From Polytrichum commune (Eukaryota; Streptophyta; Polytrichopsida; Polytrichales; Polytrichaceae), in assembly GCA_950295325.1 (NCBI GenBank), contig OX485803.1, positions 66,975,554 through 67,039,553 of the forward strand: a stretch of DNA of 64,000 nt. The letters are read 5' to 3'. The translations under genes and the position numbers were made by a program. Positions 1-12,089 of this stretch are shown here, one piece after another. Position 1 is the stretch's first letter; each line of letters opens with the position of its first letter. Under the pieces are notes generated by a model that did not search any database, was not told the origin of the DNA, and saw only the letters and a list, made by a program, of their open reading frames with translations.

Positions 1-828
1 TAATGTGCGGTCTTTTGACCCCAATTTAGGTGTTAATTCAGCTTAAAAAGCAACCTCTAGACTCTACATTAAGTAGTAATTAATGTTTTTAATTTCCTCT
101 CCCTTGGTTTATCATCCACTTTGATAGGTGTTATGAACATTCACCCATGGTGTTATGAATATGGAATATGTTCATGGGAAAAAAAATTACAATCCCTTAA
201 TCACCACCCTTCAATGCCAAGACTTGGAATGTTGTCTCCCTATCTTCCATAGTGCCATCTATAACACGCATTTGTCTCAAGTTGGTAAACACACGAGGAC
301 AAACCTCAATAACTTGAATATGGATTTTGTTTCATGATGTTGCAATCAACAAAGGCATCAACTTTCTCATCCTTAACAAGCTCAAACTTGAGAAATGCCA
401 AAACCCATCCTAGACCTCAACCTCCCCAAACATATGTCAAACATATCATGATTGCCCTCGACAACATAAACTAATTAAGGTGAAATTCAATCCATAACAT
501 TACTAAGCAACATGGGACATCATAATAAAACAATGGGATGTTGGGAGCTCGGTTTGAATTTGAGTCTCCTTGCGCAACTTTTTGAGTGTCTAATTATTAT
601 ATTATGATGGCCCACATACTGAGAGATGAACGTTGAGTAATGTTAGGTCCCCACTTAACCCCTCGTAAATTTAATTATCACTTGTATGGCCCACCCATTT
701 CTTAAAACTAACATTTTGCACCAAACTCATACATTTGAGAACTTGGATGTATGAACATGATTTAGTGATTTTAGAGTGTCCATATTAGGATTACATGTTG
801 GTTTAGATGCATGACAATAATATACAGT

Positions 829-831
<3 letters not shown>
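1..831. other. AT-rich intergenic sequence, nothing recognised
   Basis: No long open frame, no conserved motif and no inverted-repeat pair could be supported here. The short frames are of the length expected by chance in AT-rich DNA. Confidence 0.5.
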
Positions 832-864
<33 letters not shown>

Positions 865-1042
865 CTTCATTTTGAGACAAATGAGACAAGATTTTATTTC
901 ATTGCCAATGAACTAACAAGGCCAACATGGACCCGACAAACAAAGTTTTGGCAACTCTCGAGGGTGCACCAAATGGAACCAACAACATCACAAAGTGTAA
1001 ATCACCTAAGCATGATCTACTAAGCCTACATTAGGCACTCTA

Positions 1043-1086
<44 letters not shown>
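832..1086. repeat. Paired GA and TG/GA microsatellites
   Basis: A (GA)n run covers about 832-861. A compound (TG)n-(AG)n run covers about 1043-1086. Between them is ordinary low-complexity sequence. These are simple repeats and the short frames crossing them (serine/leucine or glutamate/arginine runs) are artefacts. Confidence 0.9.
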
Positions 1087-1090
<4 letters not shown>

Positions 1091-2173
1091 CACTAGGAAA
1101 GGAGGCAAAGCCCCTCAAGCATGTCACACCACCATGTAAAATAGCATTGACAAAACTACTAAGCAAACTAGGATAACCCCCAAAACCACCACCAACCCAA
1201 GAACAACCACCATATTCCTTGAAAAACTTCAATTCCATTGTACCTCAAGCTTGTCACATTAGCCAAAATGGTCTCACACACCCCATATTTGATCCAATCC
1301 CTACAAAAGGGCCTCCTCTTCATAGATGTTGATCTTTACCCTTAAAAGCCACTAGGAGTTACACAAATGGAAGTTGCTAAAAAAGTCCACAAACATGACA
1401 TCTATACGATCAAGAATTAAATTCAATATCTTGATTTGGCTTAAAGCCATGTATAAAATCTCAATGATAATTATTCATACAAACTTCTAACAAGGTACTA
1501 TATAATGATATTGTGTCCTAGAGCTCAAACTAACCTATGTAAAACATAATTTGAAATTTTTAAAAATATATAAATATAATCATGTGTAGAACATGTGGCT
1601 ATAGATATTGTACACTGCATAGAATTGTATATATTCATTGTAGTTACAACCCATTTTTTAAATATATATATATATATATTCCTCTAGTTCTAGAAGCTCA
1701 CTAGAAGGGGATGCTATTTCAATAAGGTTTGTTTTTCTAAGAATTAGCTAAAAATGAAATTAACAACCAAACAACATATACTTCCTTGTCTCCAACCCCC
1801 CTCGAGACCTTGGAAACCTTTAAGGTAGACAACCCTTATTTGGTTACCTACTCTTCTTATTAGGACATATATATTTGAATCGCATTTGAGTTGGTGTGGC
1901 TTCAAGCATGAATACCAAAACAACATGTGCATAAGTGATATTGGATTGCATTCTCCAAATAAGATAACAATTCTAGGCTCAATGAACGACATAAACGAGG
2001 AGGACAAAGACCTATATGAGCATTTCATGGGAACAAAAATCTTCACTTTGATAATTAACAAGATACTCATACAAGCTCCAAAAATAATGAAGAAAGTGGC
2101 TACAACCTTGATTTGGATTTGCCAACCATCTTGTATTCATTGTTTTTTTCATATCTTAGAAGAAGTGGGCTAC
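1087..2173. other. Intergenic sequence with an AT microsatellite
   Basis: AT-rich with a short (AT)n run near 1660-1679. Two overlapping frames near 1744-2191 lie on opposite strands and neither shows a recognisable domain. I see no gene. Confidence 0.4.
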
Positions 2174-2372
2174 ACCAATTACCCCAATTAGCGTGTGTTA
2201 ATATTCGGAGTTACACATTGCAATAACATCTTACTCATGATGTCAATAGGTTGTTCAGAGATTATAAAACATAGATGACTTTGTGTGGTTAAATGATACA
2301 TTGTCATTAAATAGTTATAGCACTACATAACTTCAAATAATAACATGCACAAATTGGGATAATCAGCGTAGT
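2174..2372. mobile_element. MITE with TIRs beginning near CCCAATTAG
   Basis: The left end reads CCCCAATTAGCGTGTG (2182-2197). The right end reads GCACAAATTGGGATAATC (from 2347), its imperfect inverse complement, and similarity continues inward for roughly 60 bases on each arm (a TTCGGAGTTAC-like block opposite a GAAGTTATG-like block). A second copy lies at 48240-48433 and a terminal fragment at 56960-56985. The shape, about 200 bp with long imperfect arms and no coding capacity, is that of a non-autonomous DNA transposon. Superfamily not assignable. Confidence 0.65.
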
Positions 2373-2593
2373 TAGAATAGGTAACCATTCAAGATAAATA
2401 AACTTCCAGTGTTGATCCCTTTTTCCATTGCTCTTAAAACAACATGCCAAAAAACCAATGCCAAATGCATAAAGAGCTCAATGTTGGTTCTAGATATGTC
2501 TTGTCTGAATGTAAATGGGAAATAACCAAAGGGTAATCAGGTGGAACTAAAGGTAGGTGGTCAATGGGAGGCTCTACTTGCTACAAGGCGATG

Positions 2594-3018
2594 CTAAGTT
2601 AAAGCTTGGGCCACTTCACCCACGAGCCAAGAGCCGTGACCATGAAATTGTGAGAGCCCAAAAGAAAGTGTCCAAAGGCCGTCCCAACACACCTCCAAAA
2701 TCATCTAGTCTGGTATGGACCCTCAAGTGTAGTGCGAAGTCATATGTGCCTGGGCCCTCAAGCAAATGCTATTTCAATGAATTAATATTCAGGTTGACCC
2801 TCACACATGATAAAATAGAATAAATCAACAGTTATGAGCATTCATAGTGCCACCTGGTTTTGTGTTAGGCCTATCTCCAAGAAGTGGTTTTTGAAAATAG
2901 TCCGAGTGACCATGAAACATAAACCATTCGATGCCGGCTCCACCTTTTCCACCAATGAGTGTGCTTGAATTAAAATGGTCAGGGGCTCACAGGCTCGTGT
3001 GTGAAGTGACCCTAAGTT
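2594..3018. mobile_element. hAT-like non-autonomous element (AGGGCCACTTCAC family)
   Basis: The left terminus GGGCCACTTCACCCACGAG (2608-2626) is the inverse of CTCGTGTGTGAAGTGACCCT (2994-3013). The 7-base direct repeat CTAAGTT flanks the element at 2594-2600 and 3012-3018, compatible with the 7-8 base duplications of hAT elements. The interior has no conserved frame. Related copies or parts lie at 19553-19885, 20047-20625 and 45425-45665. The 2700-3013 part is the inverse of about 20220-20620, which helps define the family. The superfamily call is inference from terminus and duplication length. Confidence 0.65.
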
Positions 3019-3418
3019 GGCAAGCAAACCTTGAAGATGTTTGAATGCCTAGATATTTTTCAAGACACCAAAAACCGAATGCATATTGAAGTCTACTTAC
3101 AGCCTTCGAAAATAGGTGTGGCCCCGTGCATGCGATTCTCATTTTGGATCTGTGACAATTATTATAGAGGCTTCCAAAATCTTGTAAGTTATAAGTTGTA
3201 CTCGAAAGTTAGTTGAGAACCAGTCACCCAGCTTGTCCAGTTAAGTTTATGTTGTAGCCTGCCTTTATATACATGGTTGTTGTTTTGCATCTTTGGCAGC
3301 AAGGATTGAATATGCAAATCACCTTGCATCAAATATTACACTATGGAGTTAATTAAGGTAGAGCCAGCTAATTCTGACTCCTACCTAAATCCATCCCAAA
3401 GGTCACCCTCAGGGCTCC

Positions 3419-3640
3419 GGGAGAACCGGCAGTTAGTTACGAATGAACTGGTTAAGTTTGAGAAATAACTGGTTAAAGTTCAAAACTTCAAGAGAAATTA
3501 CCAAGCATTTTAAAGGAATCTATAGCATATGCTTCAAATGAATAAAGCAAAACCGGAAGATGTCAATATGTAACTGGATGGATTTAGAATCACTAGAATC
3601 TTGACCGACTATGCTCAAAACTTTCCCAGGCATAGGTCAC
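3419..3640 (+). repeat. AACCGGTT-type interspersed repeat, copy 1
   Basis: The unit starts with an ACCGGCAGTTAGTTAC-like head, has TGGTTAAGTTTGAGAAATAAC followed by a second TGGTTAA block, then an AAACCGGAAGATGTCAA segment, and ends near TTGACCGACT. The same order is found at 48690-48885 and 62218-62400, and partly at 19150-19330 and 54948-55130. There is no open frame. The type of repeat (SINE, MITE or non-autonomous Helitron) is unclear. Confidence 0.65.
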
Positions 3641-4380
3641 CCTCTCATTTCAGAGTATTTATGCAACCTAAATTCGTCCCACTATAAGTACGTAGCTCAA
3701 GGGTCATGTATTGAGTGTGTTGATTGCAATGATTGTCCAATTTAGTGCATGGGGTACTAATTCCCAAAACATGCACTATTTTGCCAAATATGAATAGTAT
3801 TGGGGTTGAAACTTTTACTAAGTGATACATGTTCACTAACCATATAAACAAAAAATTGAGTGTGTGTTCTAAGGTGTTTGTAGAGTGCGTAATTTGCTTT
3901 GGTGAGGTCGAAGAGGCTTTTTTTCCTATTATTTTCAGTTGGCGTCACTCACTCTCGAAGCATCTTCTAACACTAAGAAATTGAAAAGAGCTTGTGTTGG
4001 GAGTTTTTAGCACTTTGACGCATTGGGCTCCCAAAACCCTAGATTTTTTGGTGGCACTAGGTTCATTGCGGAAAGAACCTTAGTATCACTTTCGTTAATT
4101 TTCCACCTGCACTACTAGCTCACCCTCAATGGGATAACCACTGTAGTGAGGTTGGGCATTGGTTGGACATGTCAATGGCTACTTCGGGTCAACAAAGGCT
4201 AATTAGAATATGTAGTTAGCTAGGTTCAGGCATGCATGATGCATGAGATGATGGATTGCGCCAAACTCATTAAGTGGTGTGTTGGCTCGCAAAATGGATT
4301 AAGCCATATGGGGTTCGGTTCATATGGTTTACATGGATGGTTTGGGGCCACATGCTAGAAATAGGGACAAACATATTATC
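3641..4380. other. Intergenic sequence, nothing recognised
   Basis: No frame with recognisable content and no clear repeat structure. Confidence 0.4.
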
Positions 4381-4575
4381 CTTTATTTATTTATTTATTT
4401 TTGAGACAGAAGGCCGACAAGACAACGCCAAAGCACAAGAGGCAGTTGACCACCTGGCAAGTTTTTCCTTCAAGTAGAGAGGAGATTTCACAGCCGGGAT
4501 TCGAACCACCAACCTCTTCCTTGAGATTTGGATATCTCTCCACCATCATCCGGTAGTTTAAGGTCATCTCGGACC
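4381..4575 (-). mobile_element. tRNA-derived SINE with AAAT tail, copy 1
   Basis: Read on the minus strand, the element begins GGTCCGAGATGACCTTAA. About 70 bases in it carries GGTTCGAATCC (4497-4507), the consensus RNA polymerase III B box found in tRNA genes. It ends in a tandem AAAT tail (4381-4402). A homologous head and B-box region lies at 34570-34672. The A box is weak and no cloverleaf can be folded, so this is a SINE rather than a tRNA gene. Confidence 0.7.
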
Positions 4576-5601
4576 AACATATTATCCTTATTACCCCAAA
4601 GGTTTTGTGTGTTTGCAAGACTAAGTACAAAGTGAATTCGCAAGCTAGTAATTTATAAATTATCAATGAAGCAAAATTATGGGCACAAAATTGAAGAACA
4701 CGTATGAATGGTTGGACCTTCTTCTCTATGAGGCCTAGCTATAAGGTCACGAGCTTCAAAGTAAAAACTTAAGGGAAATTTTCACAAATTGAAGATGACA
4801 TTACTTTGCATGGATTTTTTTTTTGTCGAAGTGTTCATCTTATGAAAACTTATGACACATTTGGAAATACATAACATAATATGATCACATGTATAGAGTG
4901 TGAACAACATTTTCTATGAAATTGAAAACTTTTCATCCAGTTCATCAAGGTGATGTTTTGTTTCTACTTAGAAACCATGCATGCATAATCAACTTGATGA
5001 TACACATACTAAATTTAAAATGAAATGACGCAATTTACATTTTTGCGAATTATTGAAGTTCAATTATTTTAAAAACAATATTTAGATAATGACAACTTTT
5101 TATTGTATTTTGTTCATGTGCATGAATAGAGACAAATATTCCCAACAAAATTTGTTTGGAGATCTTTTTATTTTATTTTTGGCATGAATTGAAACAAATT
5201 CAATTGCAAAGAAAAGATACAAACAACATGAGAGAACTACAAGCCGTGGGGACTCAAGAAATAATATGCCTATCCAAGGCATGACTCTCCGCGTAACCAC
5301 TAACCTGCTATGAGTAACAATGAGACCTTTGACACCCAAAACCTTATCAAAATCTCTTATAACACCTTCATAAGCAACTTCCAAATCCTAAAGGGTACAT
5401 TGCTACTCGAGTCTATCATAGTCAAATCAAAGAGTCCCACACAACTTGATGTGTTTTTTTCCATTGGCCATTGGGTAACATTAAAAACCAAGTCAATCTG
5501 TTGACGCCAAATGATTCACGGGAGGCCACCCCTCAAGAAAAACCAAACACGATTGAAAGTTTTTAGTGATTTGCTAAGAAGCTGATAAAAAAGGCATTGC
5601 A
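4576..5601. other. Degenerate sequence, possibly the 3' part of the minus-strand LINE
   Basis: No intact frame. It lies directly downstream, on the minus strand, of the zf-RVT-like fragment at 5602-5940. It contains broken minus-strand frames (for example 5100-5384) with tryptophan and hydrophobic residues spaced as in LINE tails, but no diagnostic motif. Confidence 0.25.
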
Positions 5602-5940
5602 TCATTGGAAAATACTTTTGGGGACCAAGGTTACATCTTTCAGCAAAGAGTTGCCAATAATGTTAGCCACATAGTGCAACACGTGTTGAGCCAACATACA
5701 ACTAAAAAACACGTGATCCGCCAATTCCACCGATGGCATGCCGCAGTGGGGACAACTTTTGTCAATCTCCACGGAAATGTGATTGCGACATTCGTTTACC
5801 GCTAGATAGACACAATTTGAAGATTGATCTTCAATAGTTTTTATAATAGAGTGATTCCATTGGAAAAACCATACACCAGTCAAAAGGTTAGCCATGAGCT
5901 TAATAGAGAACCAAAGATAGTATTGTAAACCCAAATCCAC
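5602..5940 (-). pseudogene. LINE reverse transcriptase C-terminal zinc-finger (zf-RVT-like) fragment
   Basis: A 112-residue minus-strand frame contains CPHCG, then E..DHVFFSC with HVLHYV following. This Cys-x2-Cys ... His-x4-Cys spacing is typical of the zinc-binding module after the reverse transcriptase of plant LINEs. The catalytic reverse transcriptase, which would lie upstream on the minus strand (beyond 5940), is not readable. The fragment ends at a stop and is presumably an old, truncated insertion. Assignment rests on motif spacing only. Confidence 0.55.
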
Positions 5941-8150
5941 TTTTCAAAACGTAGTAATAAAGCAACCCTTGCACACTCCCCCAGAAAACTATTATTTTAC
6001 TTTGTTTTTATTTTTTTCTCCAAAAAGGACCTTTGAATTGTGTGCTTAAGGTAGATACACGAAAACAATGAAGATAAATTGATTCGGCCATAATTAATGA
6101 CTTGAAATTTGTGCAATATTTTTCAAAGTCGGAGTAGATAAAATGATGAGGAGTGCAAGTTTTTTTGTAATTATATTTCTAGTAAATAAATAGCTACATT
6201 TTCCCAAAGTGGCAAGTAGGTCAAACCCCTTATTTGTATACTAGAGTCTCCCTACTTTGCATACAAATGCACACAAAATGGTTAAATCAATGGCACCCAA
6301 AAGTGATCGCAAGTGGTGTGAAACATCACCAATTCATCCAATTACTACAACACACTTATCATTGCATCCTTTTCAGGACCCCACTTTTATGATTAGCCAT
6401 TTTAGGTCCACACAATAATCATTCTACCCCTAATCTAGTGCACCAATAGTGACCATTCACCATTTTCGGTTTGTCTACATCAGAGGGTAGTGCCTTTGAG
6501 CTCAAGAGCATAATGTGCTTTCAAATGTCATTAGGGGTTAAGGTTGTGACAAGCCAACTCAAGGGTAGGACGGACTAGGAAAAAGCTAGATGTGGATGGA
6601 TTAAGGTTGTAAAGAATTTACTTTGCAGTTAAGTAGGTAGTGGCCTAGCCACAACCCCCTATATGACGACATTGAGAAGCTACTACATGTGGTGAGAATA
6701 ATTGCATGCTATATTCAAGTCGAAGTGAGAAAACATTTTTATTGACAATGTGCTTGCATTTGCCAAGGCATACGTGCCATGTGTTATATGATTTGGATGC
6801 TTTATGTAAGCTAAATCAACCAAAGGGTTAGTTTAAACACCCTCTACCTTCAGTTAGGTTTGTTGGCATGAATGATGATTGTAGTTGCCATGATCACAAA
6901 AGGTTGGGCATTTGGGGATGTCAATGTTGTCAAATTTGTGTTATGTGCTAAAAAGGAAATGCCAAGAATGATTTTGGTCAAATTTGTGAAGAGCCAACAT
7001 GACTAGTCGCAAAGAGCCCAAAAAGGAAAAGGCCGCATTTAGTGGCCGTGGACCATTGCTTTGTCTATAGTTCCTTGTAGTGAATCTTGAAAACAACTCC
7101 TTTCTTTGCTAGAGAGTCATGGTGTTTGCAAAAACTCATCCATCATAATAACCCATAATTTTAGATGAACTGACCCCATAATTGGCATCATAGTCCCACG
7201 ATCACTTTAGTGAGGCCAAGTTGGAATAAATGGATCCTCAACATGTAGGGGGTTGTTTGAATTGAATTCCCTTCATCCACAATGGATGAGTTTGCATAGA
7301 TGTCATGATCCCAAGTCTCCTCTCTCCCACATCTACTTATTCACTTCTATGCAATGATTAGGGAGAACCAAAAATTCCTTACAAATGAACCGACTAATAC
7401 GGACCAAAATCATGTATGGAAAGGGGTAATTAAATGGGCATCCAATTAATTAGGGGAGCAAGCCGGATATCAACCGGTCTTTGTTATCAAATAATGGATA
7501 ATTAGCAGGTTAAGTAACTAGGATCCCACATATTAATTGTCCCCCTAAGGGTATGGACCGGATTTTAGCCGAGTATGGGGAGGGTCATTGGGGAGAAAAT
7601 ACTCCCCTCCACTTGCCATTTTTTGACTAATTATGAAGCTCCTCTCCTCTGCGCTATGCGCCAATGCTCTACTAGCTCCATTGTCATTACTCCTCACATT
7701 TGCCTTCATCGCTCGGCCTTGCTACTCACCTCGATTTGTTGCTCATCTCCAATCATTATATTCTCCTTGCTACTCATCTCAAAATTTATAGGCATGCCTC
7801 ATACGCACCAATGTGTATCTCATTTGCTAGTGTCTTGTTGCAACTTTGGTTATCATGTGCAAAGATCCCACATTTTATGTTTTCTATAGCAAGATAATTG
7901 ATCCTTTACCGGTTGATGACCCCCCTAGTGATATTTAGGCCATAAAAAACAAAAAAACAAAAGCTAACAACAATGTTGAACTAATGGGAATACGAGCCCG
8001 TTGGCTTTATTTCATCCAAGAGTCCCCTTGGCACAAGATAGGGTTTCCTGCCTACCTTGTGATAGGAATGGCTCCATTGTTTAACTAGTAGTAACGTATA
8101 GTAAATAGTTCTCTTGGATCTCTCATGTTATTCTAATTGTTTAGTTTGTA
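5941..8150. other. Intergenic sequence, nothing recognised
   Basis: No conserved motif was found in any frame. The longest frame (7575-7889, plus) is rich in Cys, His, Leu and Ser without domain structure and overlaps another frame of similar length. It is treated as chance. Confidence 0.4.
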
Positions 8151-8152
8151 TA

Positions 8153-8173
8153 TACACACACACACACACACAC
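8153..8173. repeat. CA microsatellite
   Basis: An uninterrupted (CA)n run follows a short TATA stretch. Confidence 0.9.
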
Positions 8174-8439
8174 TTATAGATTTGGTTGGGTGGTGGGATG
8201 GGAGTTAATTTATTGTCTAGTTGTCATTAATTTAGATTTAGGTTTGTTAGGTATTTTATGGCTATTTGGTAGGGGGATGTGAAAGTTTTTTTTGGAGGTC
8301 AATGTTTCTTGTATGAATGGCCCCTCTTTTACCTACTGTAATGACAATTGAGGGTGCAACTTGCCAACCTTGTGCAAATGACGTTTATTAGTGGGTTGTA
8401 TTTATCAATTTTTGTTTGTATGGCTTGTTCAAGATATTA

Positions 8440-10680
8440 GTCATGGGTGAATGTGAACTCTATAATGAAGGTAAGGAGATGGGGAATTGGGCCTTGTTGT
8501 TTGTGGGGGGCGCGTTGTATGTATACAATGTATGGTCAAAGATTTGAAAGGCACGTGCATTGGGTGTTTTGGCAGGTACGTTTTAGTATCCATGGGGGGA
8601 TGGTGTTTTCATGTGGTTTGCCTTGTTGGTTATTGGCGTTGGTTAGAGTGCAGTGTCTTGTGTGGTTGCATGATTTGAGGAGGTATGTTATTTGGTGGGT
8701 GGCGGTGTTGTGCCTTGGTATTCTAAGGCCTTTTCAATATTTGTTTTCGCATAGTGATTGTAGGTGTGGCCATGTGTCTTGATCATTCTTGTGGCATGGC
8801 GTGCAATTTGGGTTGGTGTGTGGTAGGCCAAAATAGGTTTGTTCTCTGATTGCCCATATATTGTGCAAATCATATATTAGTAGTTGTGTTATTTGTGTGT
8901 TTGTAGTTTGTTGTGTGTTTCAAAAGTGGTTGGAAAATTTGGAGTGAATCTCTTTGTTTGTTACTCATTTTTTTACATATGAGAATTTTTTGGCATGTTG
9001 GAGTGTCATTCTATTGTGTTCAATTTTGATGTTGGATTGTAGATTGGGTTGGTGGTTTGTTGGGGGGATTAGATAAGAGGTTCTTTTGGTGGGAGTAGGT
9101 GGTGGTGGGGTTTTGGTGATCATGTTGTTTATGCCCTTGGATAGAAAATTGAGTTTTGGTTGCATGTTGTTTTAGTATTGTATGTTTTTGTGATGTGTTG
9201 GTTTGTATAAAAGCCATCTACAAGGTTGGTTGGTGTTTAGAAGTTGGCACAGTTGTTGATGGTGTGTCGAACAATGTTAGTCATGGATGCATGTCATTCT
9301 AGGTCTAATGTGGTTGGGGGTTTGTGTAGAGCCTTGTTGGGTTCTTCCTTTGAGGAGTATGTCTATGTTGAAGTTAACACTCATAAATATGGTGATCGTT
9401 GGGTTTTCATCAGTGGTGGTTTTAATTCGTTGACTTAATATCTTGAGTTAGGTGGAGATCTTCATGGTGAGAGGGTATGTATAAATATACAAGTATTATG
9501 GTTGTAGTGGTTTCTTGTGCAATTGGAGTTGTGGTGATATGTATAGTGGCGTGTTGAGTTCTAATATATTTTATTTTTGAGTGCATGGATTAATGGATCA
9601 TGGTGAGTAATCTCCCCTAGTTGGGAGAGAAAGGGGTGGATGGTCTTTGCATACATGTTTTAGGTAAATTGTATTGTTATATATGATCTTGTAGTTCGGA
9701 AATTTGTTGTCTACGTATTTTGTGGATTTATGTTTTTGGAGTTTGGTTTCTTGGATGTGTATGATTTTGGGTGGAGTGGGACAAGTTTGGATAGTATGTA
9801 CGAGCCATGGGAGGTTTGATGTGATGTGCCATGTGTTCCACGTGATCATTGTGAGGGAGTTGAAGGTGTGACATTGTGGTTTGTATTTTGTTTATGTTGG
9901 CAACATGGTATGGGTTTGTGTTCTTCACATGCTCCTTGATGAGGTTTAATGAGATTAATGGTAAATATTGTGTGAGGGTGTGGATGTTTAGTTGTTCTTC
10001 TACAAAGATTTTGTGGTTTATGAGCGTAAAGTGAATTTGTACGGTGGGGAGTCGTGAGTCTAGGGGTGAGATGTGTGCGGAGGGGGGGAATCCTAGGTAT
10101 ATGTAAGGATTGTTGGGTAGGTGTTGGAGTCTTCTTAGTATTATCAAGCATCTAGAGTCTAGTATTGTTTCTAGGTTTGTATCATATTGTGAGGGATTGG
10201 GCTAATGGCAACTATGAATGTGAATAGTAGGATGTTGTGTCTTTAGAAGGTGCTTTAAGTGGGGTGTATGAGTTTGGTTGTTGACATATGGTTTGAAAAG
10301 GTTTGCTAAGTGTGTATTGAGGTTTTAGTCGGAGTGTGTTATTTGTGTAATGTTGTTTTTGTCTTTGTTGGTATCTTTGGGAAATCCTTGGAGGATCTTT
10401 GTGATTGGGCCAAGGTTAGGGTGAATGTTTGATCAGAGGAGGAGGCTTTGGTGGTGTAGTATGCATGTGGTGTGGTTGGTGTATTTAGGGTGTTTGTTAT
10501 GTGGGTGTTCATGGAGTGGGTTCATGGGTGATTGTGTGTCATTGTGGTGTGGTAGTATGTTGTAGGTTTTGGAGTTCTTGGGGTTGGATGGGTGGTGGGT
10601 TTTGGTGTGTTGGATATTTGGTATGTTGTTCTCAAGTAGTACCATAGGTTGATAGTAGACTAGGAGATATTTTCCCAATA
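8440..10680 (-). mobile_element. Decayed LINE with endonuclease-like region
   Basis: The whole block is strongly G/T-rich on the plus strand, so A/C-rich on the minus strand, as is the LINE at 21.9-23.8 kb. A minus-strand frame at 9598-9849 begins with ITWNTWHI and continues to IHIQETKL and a following KY. Such an N-terminal strand followed by QETKL is characteristic of the apurinic-type endonuclease of LINEs, the E being a metal-binding residue. Upstream minus-strand frames (9728-10151, 10433-10678) may be ORF1 or linker. Many stops and frame changes are present and no reverse transcriptase is seen, so it is inactive and lacks its 3' half. Confidence 0.55.
9598..9849 (-). pseudogene. LINE AP-type endonuclease N-terminal fragment
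   Basis: This 83-residue frame carries the TWNTWHI start strand at residues 3-9 and the IQETKL motif near residues 32-37. Later endonuclease motifs (the SDH-containing C-terminal part) are absent or lost to frame shifts. In an intact LINE this domain nicks target DNA to prime reverse transcription. The short length and the surrounding stops mean it is not functional. Confidence 0.5.
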
Positions 10681-11574
10681 ATTAATAAAGTAAATAAAGG
10701 CTTACGCAGTCTACAAAAATATTTATGAAAGATTAGGAAAATATGTATATGTCTATTTATTTATTTAGGCATATAGCATATCCTATATACAAATCCATGT
10801 AAGGTAATATGTTTTTCATTCATTCAAGTATGTGAAATTAGCCTTGAGGGTTTAGGTTACATTGTGCTAATAAGGGATGTGAAAAGTTTTACATGTTGTT
10901 TTGTGCTCATGTCTAGTAGAGGTTGTTTGAGAATTTGCAAGCATGCTAAGAGTCAAAGGCAAATCAGTCATATGTTCCATCCCATTGACAAGGACGAGAG
11001 AATATTCAACGTTGCAAGTGATATTGAAGATTTGAATGCTTACATTGAGAGAGATCGCCTTGGGAAGATTGGAGAACTTCCTAAAACTTAAGCATTTTGA
11101 TGATTATTTTTCTTTTTCACTTAGGCCATCTAGCCCAATAATTTAAAAGAAAATGAGGCTTAATTATTTTGAACTATTCTCCATCCAACTTGACATCAAC
11201 CTACAATATGCTTGATGCAAAGTTTGAGGTGCGTGTTTGTGGTTTTTTCTTGGTGGGGAGTTAAAGGTGGTTTGTTGTATTTGTGTTGAGTAGTATAATT
11301 ATGAATATATTTAGTTTGGCAATATTTGTGGCAATGGTGGGTGTGTGTTTACGAAGGAATTGTTTTGTGCAATGCAAGGTACAAGTGGGAGAGTAATCCG
11401 GTTATTGATTGTTAAACCATGTAAATTGTCGGAGTATTGCTAAAATCCATAGAATTGTTTTTGTCTATCTAATGATAAGTAAACAAAGGAAGCAAACACT
11501 AGTAGTAAACTATGTCAAAAAGAACTATAGTTGATTTTGGTTGCGGTTTTGTTGGGCATAGTTTTTTACTAGTG
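10681..11574 (+). other. Intergenic sequence with one unrecognised 75-residue frame
   Basis: The frame 10864-11091 (plus) encodes a hydrophobic and Cys-containing N-terminus followed by a charged tail rich in Asp, Glu and Arg. The transition from codon-poor to polar sequence looks more like an exon fragment than noise, but I recognise no family. The rest holds nothing I can identify. Confidence 0.25.
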
Positions 11575-11905
11575 AATGTTAAAGGTGGAGCATTAGATTA
11601 CTTGTAGTCAATAAAAATGTTATTCTAGAAGGAATTGTAGAAGGTAGAGCATTGGATTGCTCATAGTGAATAGAATTATAATGGAAGAGGTGTGAGAAAC
11701 AATAAGGTTATAATAAGGCCACAACGTTCATCCGAGAGGAATAAGATTATCCATGTTTGTATCAACCAAAGAAAAGAAGAAAAGCATTAAAAGACAAAAC
11801 AAGGAGAGTATGAGACCATCTCACTCCAAACATTTTTCATATGTCTTTGTGTACGTGTTCTTGTTTGCATTTTCATCTTAGTCCTATTGACTTTCAATAG
11901 GTTAT
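11575..11905 (+). repeat. LTR-like block A of the copia complex
   Basis: It has TAGAGCATTGGATTGCTC followed by an AATAAGGTTATAATAAGG stretch and ACCATCTCACTCCAA near 11815, in the same order as blocks B and C. The LTR start appears twice (near 11585 and 11636), so the left edge is rearranged. It ends near the TTTCAATAG at about 11897. Confidence 0.65.
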
Positions 11906-12089
11906 GGGCCCATGCATGCAAGTAAATTGCCTAAAGATTTGATTGCTTTGAGGTTACAAAGTGGGTTTTGAGGGATTGGCGCTATGAAGCTCCGGAGTGT
12001 TGGAGGTGTCCAAGGGCGCATTTGGTTGTTGTAAGTGTTTATTTGTCTTTTGTCTTTTGTCTTTTGTTTTTACTTGAATGTATGTTTGA

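Noticed and set aside
4490-4510. tRNA gene suggested by GGTTCGAATCC
   Set aside because: No cloverleaf, acceptor stem or clear A box; the A-rich tail and the second copy make it a SINE.
7575-7897. Two overlapping plus-strand frames of 104 and 65 residues
   Set aside because: They overlap in different frames, contain no motif, and have no repeat or splice context; consistent with chance.
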